From an uncultured Limimonas sp. (lineage in GTDB: Bacteria > Pseudomonadota > Alphaproteobacteria > Kiloniellales > Rhodovibrionaceae): a DNA stretch of 42,615 nt. The notes below the pieces were generated by a model that ran no database searches, had not been told where the DNA came from, and saw only the letters and a program-made list of their open reading frames with translations. This document shows positions 33,401 through 41,936 of the stretch, piece after piece; within the stretch, counting starts at the first letter, position 1; every line of letters begins with the position of its first letter. The DNA is taken from positions 1 to 42,615 of the forward strand of contig CAJXKW010000009.1 of NCBI GenBank assembly GCA_913055855.1, read 5' to 3'. The position numbers were made by a program, and so were the translations under genes.

Positions 33401-33834
33401 GGTGTCAGACGGCCGGATGGTCGCTCGGCGCCCGCCCTTGCCGGGGCAGGCGCCGGGAGGAAAGTCCGGGCTCCACGGAAGCACGGTGCCGGGTAACGCC
33501 CGGCGGGGGTAACCCCAGGGAAAGTGCCACAGAAAGCAAACCGCGCCGCCCGTCCCGCCGCGCGCGGGGCTGCGGCGCAAGGGTGAAAGGGTGCGGTAAG
33601 CGCGCACCGCGCCCCTGGCAACAGGGGCGGCACGGTAAACCCCACCGGGAGCAAGACCATGTAGGGGTGGCCGCCGTCCCATGTCATCCCATGACGTGGC
33701 GGACGGCAGGCGGGCTTCCGCGCCGCCACCCGGGTCGGTCGCGCGAGGCGTCCGGCAACGGGCGTCCCAGAGGAATGGCCATCGCCCGTCCTTCCGGACG
33801 GGTACAGAACCCGGCTTACAGGCCGTCTGGCACC
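33401..33834 (+). ncRNA. rnpB: RNase P RNA
   Basis: The catalytic RNA of RNase P, which matures the 5' ends of tRNAs. Bacterial type A. The terminal helix P1 is formed by 33401-33414 with 33821-33834. Conserved blocks are seen in order: GAGGAAAGTCCGGGC at 33457-33471, CACAGAAAGCAAACCGC near 33530, AGAGGAATGGCCATC near 33770, and ACAGAACCCGGCTTACA near 33804-33820. Length about 434 nt. The long CGG-rich arms in the middle are typical of alphaproteobacteria. It stands between the amidase gene and mraZ. Confidence 0.97.
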
Positions 33835-34123
33835 CAATCGGGCCGCTTGTTCCCCCATTCGTCTTAGCATCCTGCAAGTCCCTGACATGCCCAATTCCAC
33901 CGGGATTTGGCCACATTCCCGAAAAATCGGCTTAATCGCAGGGTCTACCCCGCAGCGCTACCCCGATGCGGGTGCGAACATTAAGTGAACGTAAGTCGAC
34001 GAACCCGCCGAAACCCCGGGATTTCGGGGCCTTCGCCCCTGTCATACCAAAATAGGGCAGCGACGAAATTTAAAAATCGACTGAGGATCTTGATATTGCC
34101 GCATTGTTTATTTGGCGGCTGCG
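33835..34123 (+). other. gene-free stretch between rnpB and the mraZ promoter
   Basis: About 290 nt with no supportable gene and clearly more AT-rich than its surroundings. Several hairpins can form: CGGGA/TCCCG near 33901-33921, CCCGCA/TGCGGG near 33949-33972, CCCCG/CGGGG and GGGGC/GCCCC near 34014-34040. Some may end the rnpB transcript. Whether a small RNA is made here is not visible from sequence. Confidence 0.5.
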
Positions 34124-34163
34124 TTGACTCCCAACCGATCCCATGATATCCCAAAAAAACCCA
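34124..34163 (+). promoter_or_regulatory. mraZ promoter with four MraZ-box repeats
   Basis: TTGACT (34124-34129), a 17-bp spacer and TATCCC (34147-34152) suggest the promoter. Overlapping it, TCCCA occurs at 34129, 34139 and 34149 and ACCCA at 34159, four units at exactly 10-bp spacing. On the other strand each reads TGGGN separated by 5 nt, the operator that E. coli MraZ binds. Binding would cover the -10 and spacer, so autorepression is expected. A GACTC site (34126-34130, the CcrM/GcrA motif GANTC) overlaps the -35. Confidence 0.8.
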
Positions 34164-34241
34164 GGCAGTGGCGGATGAAACCATGCGATCCCGACGCCAC
34201 GGCCCGGGTAGGGGCGGATCACCGGTTTCCGGGGGCGTCGT

Positions 34242-34712
34242 GTGGCCATCTTCGTCGGCACGCACGAGAACAAGGTCGACCGCAAGGGCCGCGTCTCCGT
34301 GCCCGCGAAGTTCCGCGAGGCGGTCGCGGGGCAGGCGTTCCATGGCGTGGTGGTCTACCGCCATTATGAGCTTCCGGCCCTCGAGGGCTGCGGGATGGAC
34401 CAAATGGAGGCTTACGTCGAACAAATGGACGCCTTCGATCTGTTCTCAAACGACCACGAGGACCTGGCAACCATTCTGTTCGCGGAGTCCGAGCAACTGA
34501 GCTTCGACGGCGAGGGGCGCATCATGCTGCCGCCGGCGTTCATGGAATACGCCGGCATCACCGAGCGCGCGGTCTTCGCCGGCAAGGGCAAGCGGTTCCA
34601 GATCTGGGAACCTTCGGCCTTCGCGGCCGAGCGCGACCGGGCGCGCCAGCGGGCGCGCGACAAGGGGCTTACGCTGCCGCAGAAGCAGGGCGCGCGACAG
34701 GCGGCGGAATGA
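34242..34712 (+). CDS. mraZ: MraZ transcriptional regulator
   Basis: DNA-binding regulator of the dcw cluster. 156 residues with the two AbrB-like halves, each with its D-x-x-x-R motif: HENKVDRKGRVSVPAKFRE near the start and LSFDGEGRIMLPPAF in the second half. The start is GTG 34242, giving MAIFVGTHENKVD. The upstream box with four TGGGN units is the likely operator. The C-terminal tail is basic and Gln-rich. rsmH follows after 15 nt. Confidence 0.96.
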   Translation: MAIFVGTHENKVDRKGRVSVPAKFREAVAGQAFHGVVVYRHYELPALEGCGMDQMEAYVEQMDAFDLFSNDHEDLATILFAESEQLSFDGEGRIMLPPAFMEYAGITERAVFAGKGKRFQIWEPSAFAAERDRARQRARDKGLTLPQKQGARQAAE

Positions 34713-34727
34713 CGGAGGCGGCGAGAC

Positions 34728-35744
34728 GTGGCTGCGCCGGATCGCCATACGGCCAACACCACGCCCCCGGGCGAGCACGCGCCGGTCATGGCCGCGGCCG
34801 TTCTGGACGCGCTGGTCCCGCGCGACGGCGGCGTCTATGCCGATGCCACGTTCGGCCGCGGCGGCTATAGCCGAGCCATCCTGGCCGCCGCCGACACCAC
34901 CGTGTGGGCAATCGACCGCGATCCGGAAGCCGTGCGCTTCGGCGAATCCCTGGCCCGGCAATATCCCGGCCGTCTGCGCATGATCCAGGGTCGGTTCGGC
35001 GAGCTGGACGCCCTGCTCGACGCACACGGCGCCGCACCGGTCGACGGGGTGGCTTTCGACCTCGGAGTCTCCACGCCGCAACTGGACACCCCCGAGCGCG
35101 GTTTCGCCTTCCAGCACGACGGGCCGCTCGACATGCGCATGGGATGCGACGGGCCGACGGCGGAAGCCGTGGTCAACGAGCTGAGCGAGGCGGATCTCGC
35201 CCGGCTCATCTGGGACTACGGCGAGGACCGCAAGGCCCGGCGCATCGCCCGGGCCATCGTGCGCGCGCGCCGGGAATCGCCGATCACGCGAACGGGCGCG
35301 CTCGCGGAGGTGGTGCGCCGCGCCGCCGGCGCCCCCAAGGGCGACGCCATCGACCCGGCGACACGCACGTTCCAGGCGCTGCGCATCCACGTCAACGACG
35401 AGCTGGGCGAGCTGCGGCGCGGCCTGCAGGCGGCCGAGCGCGCGCTGCGCACGGGCGGCCGGCTCGTCGTCGTGGCCTTCCACTCGCTGGAAGACCGGCT
35501 GGTCAAGCGCTTCCTGCGCGAGCGCAGTGGCAACCTTCCGCGCGGCTCGCGGCACAGCCCCGTCCCCGACGCGGCGGCCGGCCCCGCCCCCACCTTTACC
35601 TTGCTGCAGCGCACCGCGCGCAAGCCCGACCGGACGGAAGCGGCGGCCAACCCGCGCGCGCGCTCTGCGCGGCTGCGCGCGGCCGAGCGCACGACCGCCC
35701 CGGCCTGGCCGGTCGGCGCCGGTGACGCGGGAGGTGGCGCATGA
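34728..35744 (+). CDS. rsmH: 16S rRNA (cytosine-1402 N4) methyltransferase
   Basis: Methylates C1402 in the P site of 16S rRNA. 338 residues. HAPVMAAAVLDALVPRDGGVYADATFGRGGYS is the SAM-binding opening, VDGVAFDLGVSTPQLDTPERGF the family motif, and TFQALRIHVNDELGELRRGL and VVVAFHSLEDRLVKRFLRE the C-terminal ones. The start is GTG 34728 with GGAGG 9 nt upstream. It overlaps ftsL by 4 nt (ATGA). Confidence 0.97.
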   Translation: MAAPDRHTANTTPPGEHAPVMAAAVLDALVPRDGGVYADATFGRGGYSRAILAAADTTVWAIDRDPEAVRFGESLARQYPGRLRMIQGRFGELDALLDAHGAAPVDGVAFDLGVSTPQLDTPERGFAFQHDGPLDMRMGCDGPTAEAVVNELSEADLARLIWDYGEDRKARRIARAIVRARRESPITRTGALAEVVRRAAGAPKGDAIDPATRTFQALRIHVNDELGELRRGLQAAERALRTGGRLVVVAFHSLEDRLVKRFLRERSGNLPRGSRHSPVPDAAAGPAPTFTLLQRTARKPDRTEAAANPRARSARLRAAERTTAPAWPVGAGDAGGGA

Positions 35745-36163
35745 TCCGTTTCGGCCTGGTCATCTGGCTTATCGTTGCGACGGGCGTCGCCGTGGGGCTG
35801 TACCACGTCAACTATCGCGTGAAAGAGCTTCAGGAAGAACTGAAACGGGTGGAGCGCGACATCAAGCAGGAGCGCGAGCGGCTTCACGTCCTGGAGGCGG
35901 AGTGGAGCTATCTCAACCGGCCCTCGCGGCTCGCAAGGCTGGCGCGCAAACACCTGCACATGGAGACGCTTCAACCCGAGCAGATCGTCCGGGTCGAGCA
36001 GCTTCCCCCGCGCATCACCCGGCGCGAGATGCCGCGACCCGGCGGTCCCGAAGCGCGCGGTGACGGCGAGGATGCCGTGCCGCTGCCGCGCGCCAAGCCG
36101 TGGTCGCTGGAGCCCCAGCTTTCCGCCGCAACGCCGTTCGCGCCCGGGGAGGACGCGCCATGA
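35741..36163 (+). CDS. ftsL: cell division protein FtsL
   Basis: Bitopic divisome protein that works with FtsB and FtsQ to activate septal wall synthesis. 140 residues: one helix (about 3-21, FGLVIWLIVATGVAVGLYHV) followed by a coiled coil (RVKELQEELKRVERDIKQER) and the family motif LEAEWSYLNRPSRLARLARK. The C-terminal 45 residues form a disordered, Pro-rich periplasmic tail. ATGA overlaps join it to rsmH and ftsI. Confidence 0.93.
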   Translation: MIRFGLVIWLIVATGVAVGLYHVNYRVKELQEELKRVERDIKQERERLHVLEAEWSYLNRPSRLARLARKHLHMETLQPEQIVRVEQLPPRITRREMPRPGGPEARGDGEDAVPLPRAKPWSLEPQLSAATPFAPGEDAP

Positions 36164-37926
36164 CCCAGGATTCATCGCAGCGTCCCCTGCGCCCGTGTCA
36201 GCCGCGCGAGGCAGCGCCGCCGCGGGGCTGGCGCGGCTGGTTGCGCGGCGGCGGACGCACCGTGCGTCTGGAGACCGGGCGGACGCGCCTGCTCGTGACG
36301 GGGTTGGTGTTCGCCTGCGCGTTTGCGGTGCTGGGACTGCGCGTGCTCGACGTCGCGGTGCTGCGCGGCGCGCCCGAGCCGGCCGTGGCCCAGCGCGACG
36401 CCGCCCGCGTCGAGCCCTCGCGGCGCGCCGACATCGTCGACCGCAACGGACATGTCCTGGCGACCAGTCTCCCCGCGCCGTCGCTCTACGCCAATCCGCG
36501 CGAGATCGCCGAGCCCGAGCGCGTGGCCGCGCGCCTGGCGGAGATCCTGCCCGAGCTGTCGCAGGCCCGGGCGGCCCGGCGCATGGCCACCGACCGCGCG
36601 TTCATCTGGATCAAGCGCGGGCTCACACCCCGCCAGCAGGCGCGCATCAACCGCCTGGGTGTTCCGGGCCTGTACTTCCGCACCGAGTCCAAGCGGGTCT
36701 ATCCGCAGGGCAAGCTGACCGCGCACGTGGTCGGGCTCACCGATCCCGATGGCCGCGGCATCGCAGGCGTCGAGAAAACCTTCGACGACCTGCTGCGCAC
36801 AGCCCGTCGGCCGCTCGAACTCTCTCTCGACCTGCGCGTGCAGCACATCCTGACCGACGAGCTGTCGCGCACCATCCAGGCCTTCCAGGGCATCGGCGGC
36901 GCCGGGCTGGTGATGGACGCGCGCACCGGCGAACTGGTGGCGATGGCCTCGCTGCCCAGCTTCGACCCCGATTCCCCGGGGCGCGCCAGCGAGGCTGCGC
37001 GCTTCAACCGCGCCACCCTCGGCGTCTACGAGATGGGCTCCGTGTTCAAGGTGTTCACCATGGCCGGCGCCATCGACCGGGGCGTGGTCGAGCTGGGCGA
37101 CCGGTTCGACGTGTCCCGGCCCATTCGAACCGGCGGCTTTAGCATCCGGGACTTCAAGCCGAAGGACGCCAAGCTGACGGTGCCCGAGATCTTCATGCAC
37201 TCCTCCAACATCGGCACCGCCAAGATCGCGCGTGAAATGGGCACTGAGACGCAGCAGGCGACGCTGCGCAAGCTCGGCCTGACCACGCCGGCACAGGTGG
37301 AGCTGCCCGAGGTGGGCGACCCCATGGTCCCGACGCCCTGGCGGCCCATCAACACGCTGACCATAAGCTACGGCCACGGCCTGGCGGTGACGCCGCTTCA
37401 GCTCACTTCGGCGGTGGCGGCCACGGTCAACGGCGGCGTCCGGCGCACGCCCACGCTCCTGGCACGCAACGATTCCGAGACCATCCCGGGCGAACGCGTG
37501 CTCAAGGCGTCGACCTCACGGACCATGCGGCGCATGATGCGTCTCGTGGTCGCCTACGGCACGGGCGAGAAGGCGGACGCGCGCGGCTACCGCATCGGCG
37601 GCAAGACGGGTACGGCGGACAAGCTCGCCGACGGACGCTACAGCAGCGACGCCCACATTGCCTCGTTCGTCGGCGCCTTCCCCATCGACGATCCACGCTA
37701 CGTGATCTTCGCCATGGTCGACGAGCCCAAGGGGCAGTCGCGGACCTTCGGCTACGCCACGGGCGGCTGGGTCGCCGCGCCCCTGGTGCGCCGGGTCGTC
37801 GAACGCGCCGCGGGGATCCTGGGCGTCCCGCCACAGGGCCCAGCGCACACGCCGGAGAAGGACGATCACCCGCTGTTGGTGAAGGCACGGGCGCAAGGCG
37901 AGGACGGCAACGTTGCGGCTGATTGA
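36160..37926 (+). CDS. ftsI: septal penicillin-binding protein FtsI (PBP3)
   Basis: Transpeptidase of the division septum, 588 residues. An Arg-rich cytoplasmic start precedes one helix (about 43-62, RLLVTGLVFACAFAVLGLRV). The dimerisation domain contains RADIVDRNGHVLA. The transpeptidase has all three motifs: SVFK (294-297), SSN (348-350) and KTGT (482-485). The start ATG 36160 overlaps the ftsL stop (ATGA). The end overlaps murE by 14 nt. Confidence 0.97.
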   Translation: MTQDSSQRPLRPCQPREAAPPRGWRGWLRGGGRTVRLETGRTRLLVTGLVFACAFAVLGLRVLDVAVLRGAPEPAVAQRDAARVEPSRRADIVDRNGHVLATSLPAPSLYANPREIAEPERVAARLAEILPELSQARAARRMATDRAFIWIKRGLTPRQQARINRLGVPGLYFRTESKRVYPQGKLTAHVVGLTDPDGRGIAGVEKTFDDLLRTARRPLELSLDLRVQHILTDELSRTIQAFQGIGGAGLVMDARTGELVAMASLPSFDPDSPGRASEAARFNRATLGVYEMGSVFKVFTMAGAIDRGVVELGDRFDVSRPIRTGGFSIRDFKPKDAKLTVPEIFMHSSNIGTAKIAREMGTETQQATLRKLGLTTPAQVELPEVGDPMVPTPWRPINTLTISYGHGLAVTPLQLTSAVAATVNGGVRRTPTLLARNDSETIPGERVLKASTSRTMRRMMRLVVAYGTGEKADARGYRIGGKTGTADKLADGRYSSDAHIASFVGAFPIDDPRYVIFAMVDEPKGQSRTFGYATGGWVAAPLVRRVVERAAGILGVPPQGPAHTPEKDDHPLLVKARAQGEDGNVAAD

Positions 37927-39397
37927 TCTCATCGACGGCACGAGCGCGCGCATGACCGGCCCCATGCTGGACGGCGAGCAGGACGTGACCGCGCTGACCG
38001 AGGACAGCCGTGCGGTCACGCCCGGGGCGCTGTTCGCCGCCCTGCCCGGCACGCGCGTTCACGGCCGCGCGTTCATCGGCGACGCCATACGGCGCGGCGC
38101 CGTGGCCGTGCTCGCCCGGGACGGCACCGCCCTGCCCCCCGACGCGGAAACGGCCGCGCTTGTGACCAGCCCGCGCCCGCGCCAGGCCTTCGCCCGGATG
38201 GCTGCCCGCCTGGCCCCCCGGCAACCGGAGGTGATTGCCGGGGTGACGGGCACCAACGGCAAGACCTCCGTGGCCGCGTTCACCCGCCAGATCTGGTCTG
38301 CGGCCGGGTACCACGCGGCCAGCCTGGGCACCCTGGGCCTGGTGCCGCCTGTGGTCACCGGCCCCGGGAACCTGACCACGCCCGACCCGGTCTCGCTCCA
38401 CCGCTGTCTGGATGCCCTCGCGGGCAAGGACGTCGACCATCTCGCCGTCGAGCTGTCCAGCCACGGCCTCGCCCAGGAGCGCGTCGACGGGCTCGCGCTG
38501 ACGGCCGGGGCGTTCACCAATCTGAGCCAGGACCACCTGGACTACCACGGCGACATGGAGACCTATTTCCGCGCCAAGGCGCGGCTCTTCGCCGAGCTGC
38601 TGCCGCCCGATGGCACCGCCGTGGTCAACGCGGGCACGCCGCAAAGCGGCGCGCTCGCGGAAATCTGCCGGCAGCGCGGGCACACCCTGTGGACCTACGG
38701 CGGCGACGCCGACGCCACGCTGCGCCTGGACTCGCGCACTGCGGACCCGACGGGTCAGGACATCCAGATCACGGCCTTCGGCCATGTCAGCCAGGTGCGG
38801 CTGCCCCTGGTGGGCCAGTTCCAGGCGATGAACGCCCTGGCCGCGCTGGGTCTGGCGGTCGCCGGCGGGACGGCGCTTTCGACCGCGCTCGGCGCGCTGG
38901 AACAGCTTCAGGGCGCGCCCGGCCGGCTCCAGCGGGTCGCCGACACGGCCTCGGGCGCGGCCGTGTTCGTCGATTACGCCCATTCGCCGGACGCCCTTGC
39001 GACGGTCCTGGAGGCGCTGCGCCCGCACGCGCGCGGCCGGCTGATCGTGGTGTTCGGCGCCGGGGGCGACCGCGACCGCGGCAAGCGCCCCGAGATGGGG
39101 CGCATCGCCGTGGCGCGTGCGGACCGTGTGATCGTCACCGACGACAACCCGCGCAGCGAGGACCCGGCGGCGATCCGGCGCGCCATCCTGGACGGCGCGC
39201 CCGGCGCCGGGGAGATCGGCGACCGCGCCGCCGCCATCCGGGCGGCCGTGACCGGGCTGGCCGCGGGCGACGTCGTGCTGATTGCCGGAAAGGGTCACGA
39301 AACCGGCCAAATTGTCGGCGAGACCACCCTGCCGTTCGACGACACCGAGACGGCCCGCACGGCCGTCGCCGAGCAAGAGGCAGGTGGGACGCCATGA
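37913..39397 (+). CDS. murE: UDP-MurNAc-tripeptide synthetase (meso-DAP adding)
   Basis: Adds the third residue to the UDP-MurNAc dipeptide, 494 residues. The ATP loop is GTNGKT (113-118). DNPR at 411-414 is the signature for meso-diaminopimelate as substrate, and AGKGHETGQ the C-terminal phosphate motif. Translation starts at a rare TTG (37913), overlapping ftsI by 14 nt, with AGGA 8 nt upstream; the MRLIDLIDG start matches family N-termini. The next ATG (37952) would cut them off. Confidence 0.95.
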   Translation: MRLIDLIDGTSARMTGPMLDGEQDVTALTEDSRAVTPGALFAALPGTRVHGRAFIGDAIRRGAVAVLARDGTALPPDAETAALVTSPRPRQAFARMAARLAPRQPEVIAGVTGTNGKTSVAAFTRQIWSAAGYHAASLGTLGLVPPVVTGPGNLTTPDPVSLHRCLDALAGKDVDHLAVELSSHGLAQERVDGLALTAGAFTNLSQDHLDYHGDMETYFRAKARLFAELLPPDGTAVVNAGTPQSGALAEICRQRGHTLWTYGGDADATLRLDSRTADPTGQDIQITAFGHVSQVRLPLVGQFQAMNALAALGLAVAGGTALSTALGALEQLQGAPGRLQRVADTASGAAVFVDYAHSPDALATVLEALRPHARGRLIVVFGAGGDRDRGKRPEMGRIAVARADRVIVTDDNPRSEDPAAIRRAILDGAPGAGEIGDRAAAIRAAVTGLAAGDVVLIAGKGHETGQIVGETTLPFDDTETARTAVAEQEAGGTP

Positions 39398-40833
39398 CAC
39401 GCCAACCGCTTTGGACCGCCAAGACCGCCGCACAGGCGACGGGGGGCCGGACCGCCGGCACCTGGACCGCCACCGGCGTGTCCATCGACAGCCGCACCCT
39501 CGAACCGGGGGATCTCTTCGTCGCCTTGCAAGGGCCCAACTTCGACGGCCACCGCTTCGTCCGCGATGCGCTGGAAAAGGGCGCGGCGGCGGCCGTCGTG
39601 CACGCCGTGCCGCCGGAGGTTCCGGCCCAGGCCCCGCTCCTGGAAGTCCGGGACACGCTCGCCGCCCTGGAAAACCTGGGCCGGGCCGCCCGCCGGGCCA
39701 GCGGGGCGCAGGTCGTGGGGGTCACGGGAAGCGTTGGCAAGACGGGCACGAAAGAGGCCCTGGCCGCGTGCCTCGCCGAGCAGGGCCGCACCCATGCGGC
39801 GACGGGCAGCTTCAATAACCATTGGGGTTTGCCGCTGACCCTGGCCCGTCTGCCCGTCGACGCCGACTACGCCGTGGTCGAAATGGGCATGAACAATCCC
39901 GGCGAACTGGCGCGGCTGACCGAAATGGCGCGCCCGGACGTCGCCCTGATCACCACGGTGCAGGCGGCGCATATCGAGAACTTCGATTCCGTCGCCGCGA
40001 TCGCAGAGGCCAAGGCGGAGATCCTCGATGGCGTAACCGCGGACGGCGCGGCCGTGCTGCCACGCGACAACCCCCACTACGCGATCCTTGCCGAACACGC
40101 CCGCGCGCACGGCATCGACCGCGTGTTCGGCTTCGGCGCACACCCGGACGCCGCGGTGCGCCATATCGAGTCGGCCGTGCACGCAACCTATTCCACCGTC
40201 CGCGCCGAGGTATGCGACCGGACACTGGCCTTCACGGTTTCCCTGCCGGGCCGGCACTGGGTCGACAACGCCCTGGGCATCCTCGCGGTGGTCGAGGCGC
40301 TGGGGGCGGACACGGCGCAGGCGGCGGGCACCCTGGGCAAGCTGTCGGCGCCCGCCCGCCGTGGCGAGCGCCACACGGTGACCTGCCACGACGGCAGCTT
40401 CGAGCTGATCGACGATAGCTACAACGCCAACCCCAGTTCCATGCGCGCCGCATTGGCGGTGCTGGGCGCGGCCGAGGGCGCGCGCCGCCTGGCCGCGCTG
40501 GGCGACATGAAGGAGCTGGGCGCGGATAGCGCGCGCTACCACGCCGATCTGGCCGATCCGATCGCAAGCGCGGGGGTCGATCTGGTGTTCACCTGCGGCA
40601 ACGAAATGGCGGCGCTGCGCGACGCACTGCCGGCGTCACGGCGCGGCGCCCACGCCCCGACCTCGGCCGAGCTGGCGTCGCAGGTCGCGGCGGCGGTGCG
40701 CCCCGGCGACACGGTGCTCGTCAAGGGTTCCGCCGGCGCGTGCATGGGCGAGGTCGTGGCCGCCCTGCGCGCCCTGGCCCAGGGCGAGCGAACAAACCCG
40801 TCGGATTCGGCCGGCAGCGGGGAGGTGCGCTGA
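39394..40833 (+). CDS. murF: UDP-MurNAc-tripeptide D-Ala-D-Ala ligase
   Basis: Adds D-Ala-D-Ala to complete the pentapeptide, 479 residues. The ATP loop is GVTGSVGKTGTKE (P-loop Lys116), with NFDGHRFVRDALEKGA in the N-terminal domain and DDSYNANPSSMRAAL in the centre. VLVKGSAGACMGEVVAAL is at the C-terminus. ATGA overlap with murE; mraY follows after 3 nt. Confidence 0.97.
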   Translation: MTRQPLWTAKTAAQATGGRTAGTWTATGVSIDSRTLEPGDLFVALQGPNFDGHRFVRDALEKGAAAAVVHAVPPEVPAQAPLLEVRDTLAALENLGRAARRASGAQVVGVTGSVGKTGTKEALAACLAEQGRTHAATGSFNNHWGLPLTLARLPVDADYAVVEMGMNNPGELARLTEMARPDVALITTVQAAHIENFDSVAAIAEAKAEILDGVTADGAAVLPRDNPHYAILAEHARAHGIDRVFGFGAHPDAAVRHIESAVHATYSTVRAEVCDRTLAFTVSLPGRHWVDNALGILAVVEALGADTAQAAGTLGKLSAPARRGERHTVTCHDGSFELIDDSYNANPSSMRAALAVLGAAEGARRLAALGDMKELGADSARYHADLADPIASAGVDLVFTCGNEMAALRDALPASRRGAHAPTSAELASQVAAAVRPGDTVLVKGSAGACMGEVVAALRALAQGERTNPSDSAGSGEVR

Positions 40834-40836
40834 GCC

Positions 40837-41925
40837 ATGCTGCACAATCTCCTCACGCCGCTGGCCGACGAGTTCATCCTGTTCAACCTGTTCCGCTACC
40901 TGACCTTCCGCAGCGGCGCGGCGACGCTGACCGCGCTGATGGTCTCCTTCATCATCGGTCCCTTCCTGATCCGCTGGCTCAAGAGCAAGCAGCACGCGGG
41001 CCAGCCCATCCGCGACGACGGGCCGGAGGGGCATCTGCTGACCAAGCAGGGCACGCCCACCATGGGCGGCACCCTGATCCTGCTTGCGGTGTCCATATCG
41101 ACGCTGCTCTGGGCCGACCTGGGCAACGGCTTCGTCTGGGTGATCCTGTTCATCACCCTCGGCTTCGGCGGGGTCGGCTTCGCCGACGACTACCTCAAGC
41201 TCACCCGGCGCAACCACAAGGGCGTGCCCGGCAAGGTCCGGCTGGGCGCGGAATTCGCCATCGCCGGCATCGCCGCCGCATGGGTGATCTACCTCACCAG
41301 CGACCAGCTCGAGACCGCGCTTGCCGTACCGGTGTTCAAGGACGTGCTCGTCGACCTGGGCTGGGGTTTCCTGGCCCTGGCCGCGCTGGTCATCGTGGGC
41401 GCGTCGAACGCGGTGAACCTCACCGACGGCCTGGACGGGCTGGCCATCGTGCCGGTGATGATCGCCGCGGGCTGCTTCGCGCTGATCGCCTACCTCGTGG
41501 GGAACACGATCTTCGCGGACTACCTGCAGATCCACTACGTCGCGGGCACCGGCGAGCTGGCCGTTTTCTGCGCCGCCCTGGTGGGCGCCAGCCTCGGGTT
41601 CCTGTGGTTCAACGCACCGCCCGCGATGGTGTTCATGGGCGACACGGGCTCGCTGTCCTGCGGCGGCGCGCTGGGCGGCATCGCGGTGATTACCAAGCAC
41701 GAGCTCGTGCTGGCGATCATCGGCGGGCTGTTCGTCCTGGAGACGGTCTCGGTGATGGTCCAGGTGGTCTCGTTCCGCCTGACCGGGAAGCGCATCTTCC
41801 GCATGGCGCCGCTCCACCACCACTTCGAGAAGAAGGGCTGGCGCGAGGAGACCATCGTCGTGCGCTTCTGGATCATCGCCGCGATCCTGGCGTTGATCGG
41901 CCTGTCCACGCTCAAGCTGCGATGA
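40837..41925 (+). CDS. mraY: phospho-N-acetylmuramoyl-pentapeptide transferase
   Basis: Transfers phospho-MurNAc-pentapeptide to undecaprenyl phosphate to make lipid I at the inner membrane. 362 residues with ten predicted helices. Catalytic Asp motifs are seen in [29 protein letters not shown] and FMGDTGS, and [21 protein letters not shown] near the end. The ATG is preceded by GGGAGGTG about 10 nt upstream. It ends 11 nt before the chosen murD start. Confidence 0.97.
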   Translation: MLHNLLTPLADEFILFNLFRYLTFRSGAATLTALMVSFIIGPFLIRWLKSKQHAGQPIRDDGPEGHLLTKQGTPTMGGTLILLAVSISTLLWADLGNGFVWVILFITLGFGGVGFADDYLKLTRRNHKGVPGKVRLGAEFAIAGIAAAWVIYLTSDQLETALAVPVFKDVLVDLGWGFLALAALVIVGASNAVNLTDGLDGLAIVPVMIAAGCFALIAYLVGNTIFADYLQIHYVAGTGELAVFCAALVGASLGFLWFNAPPAMVFMGDTGSLSCGGALGGIAVITKHELVLAIIGGLFVLETVSVMVQVVSFRLTGKRIFRMAPLHHHFEKKGWREETIVVRFWIIAAILALIGLSTLKLR

Positions 41926-41936
41926 CGCGAGGCGCG

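Noticed and set aside
33400..33840. Open frames across the rnpB region
   Set aside because: The stretch is RNase P RNA, with conserved blocks and a paired 5'/3' end. The frames are chance.
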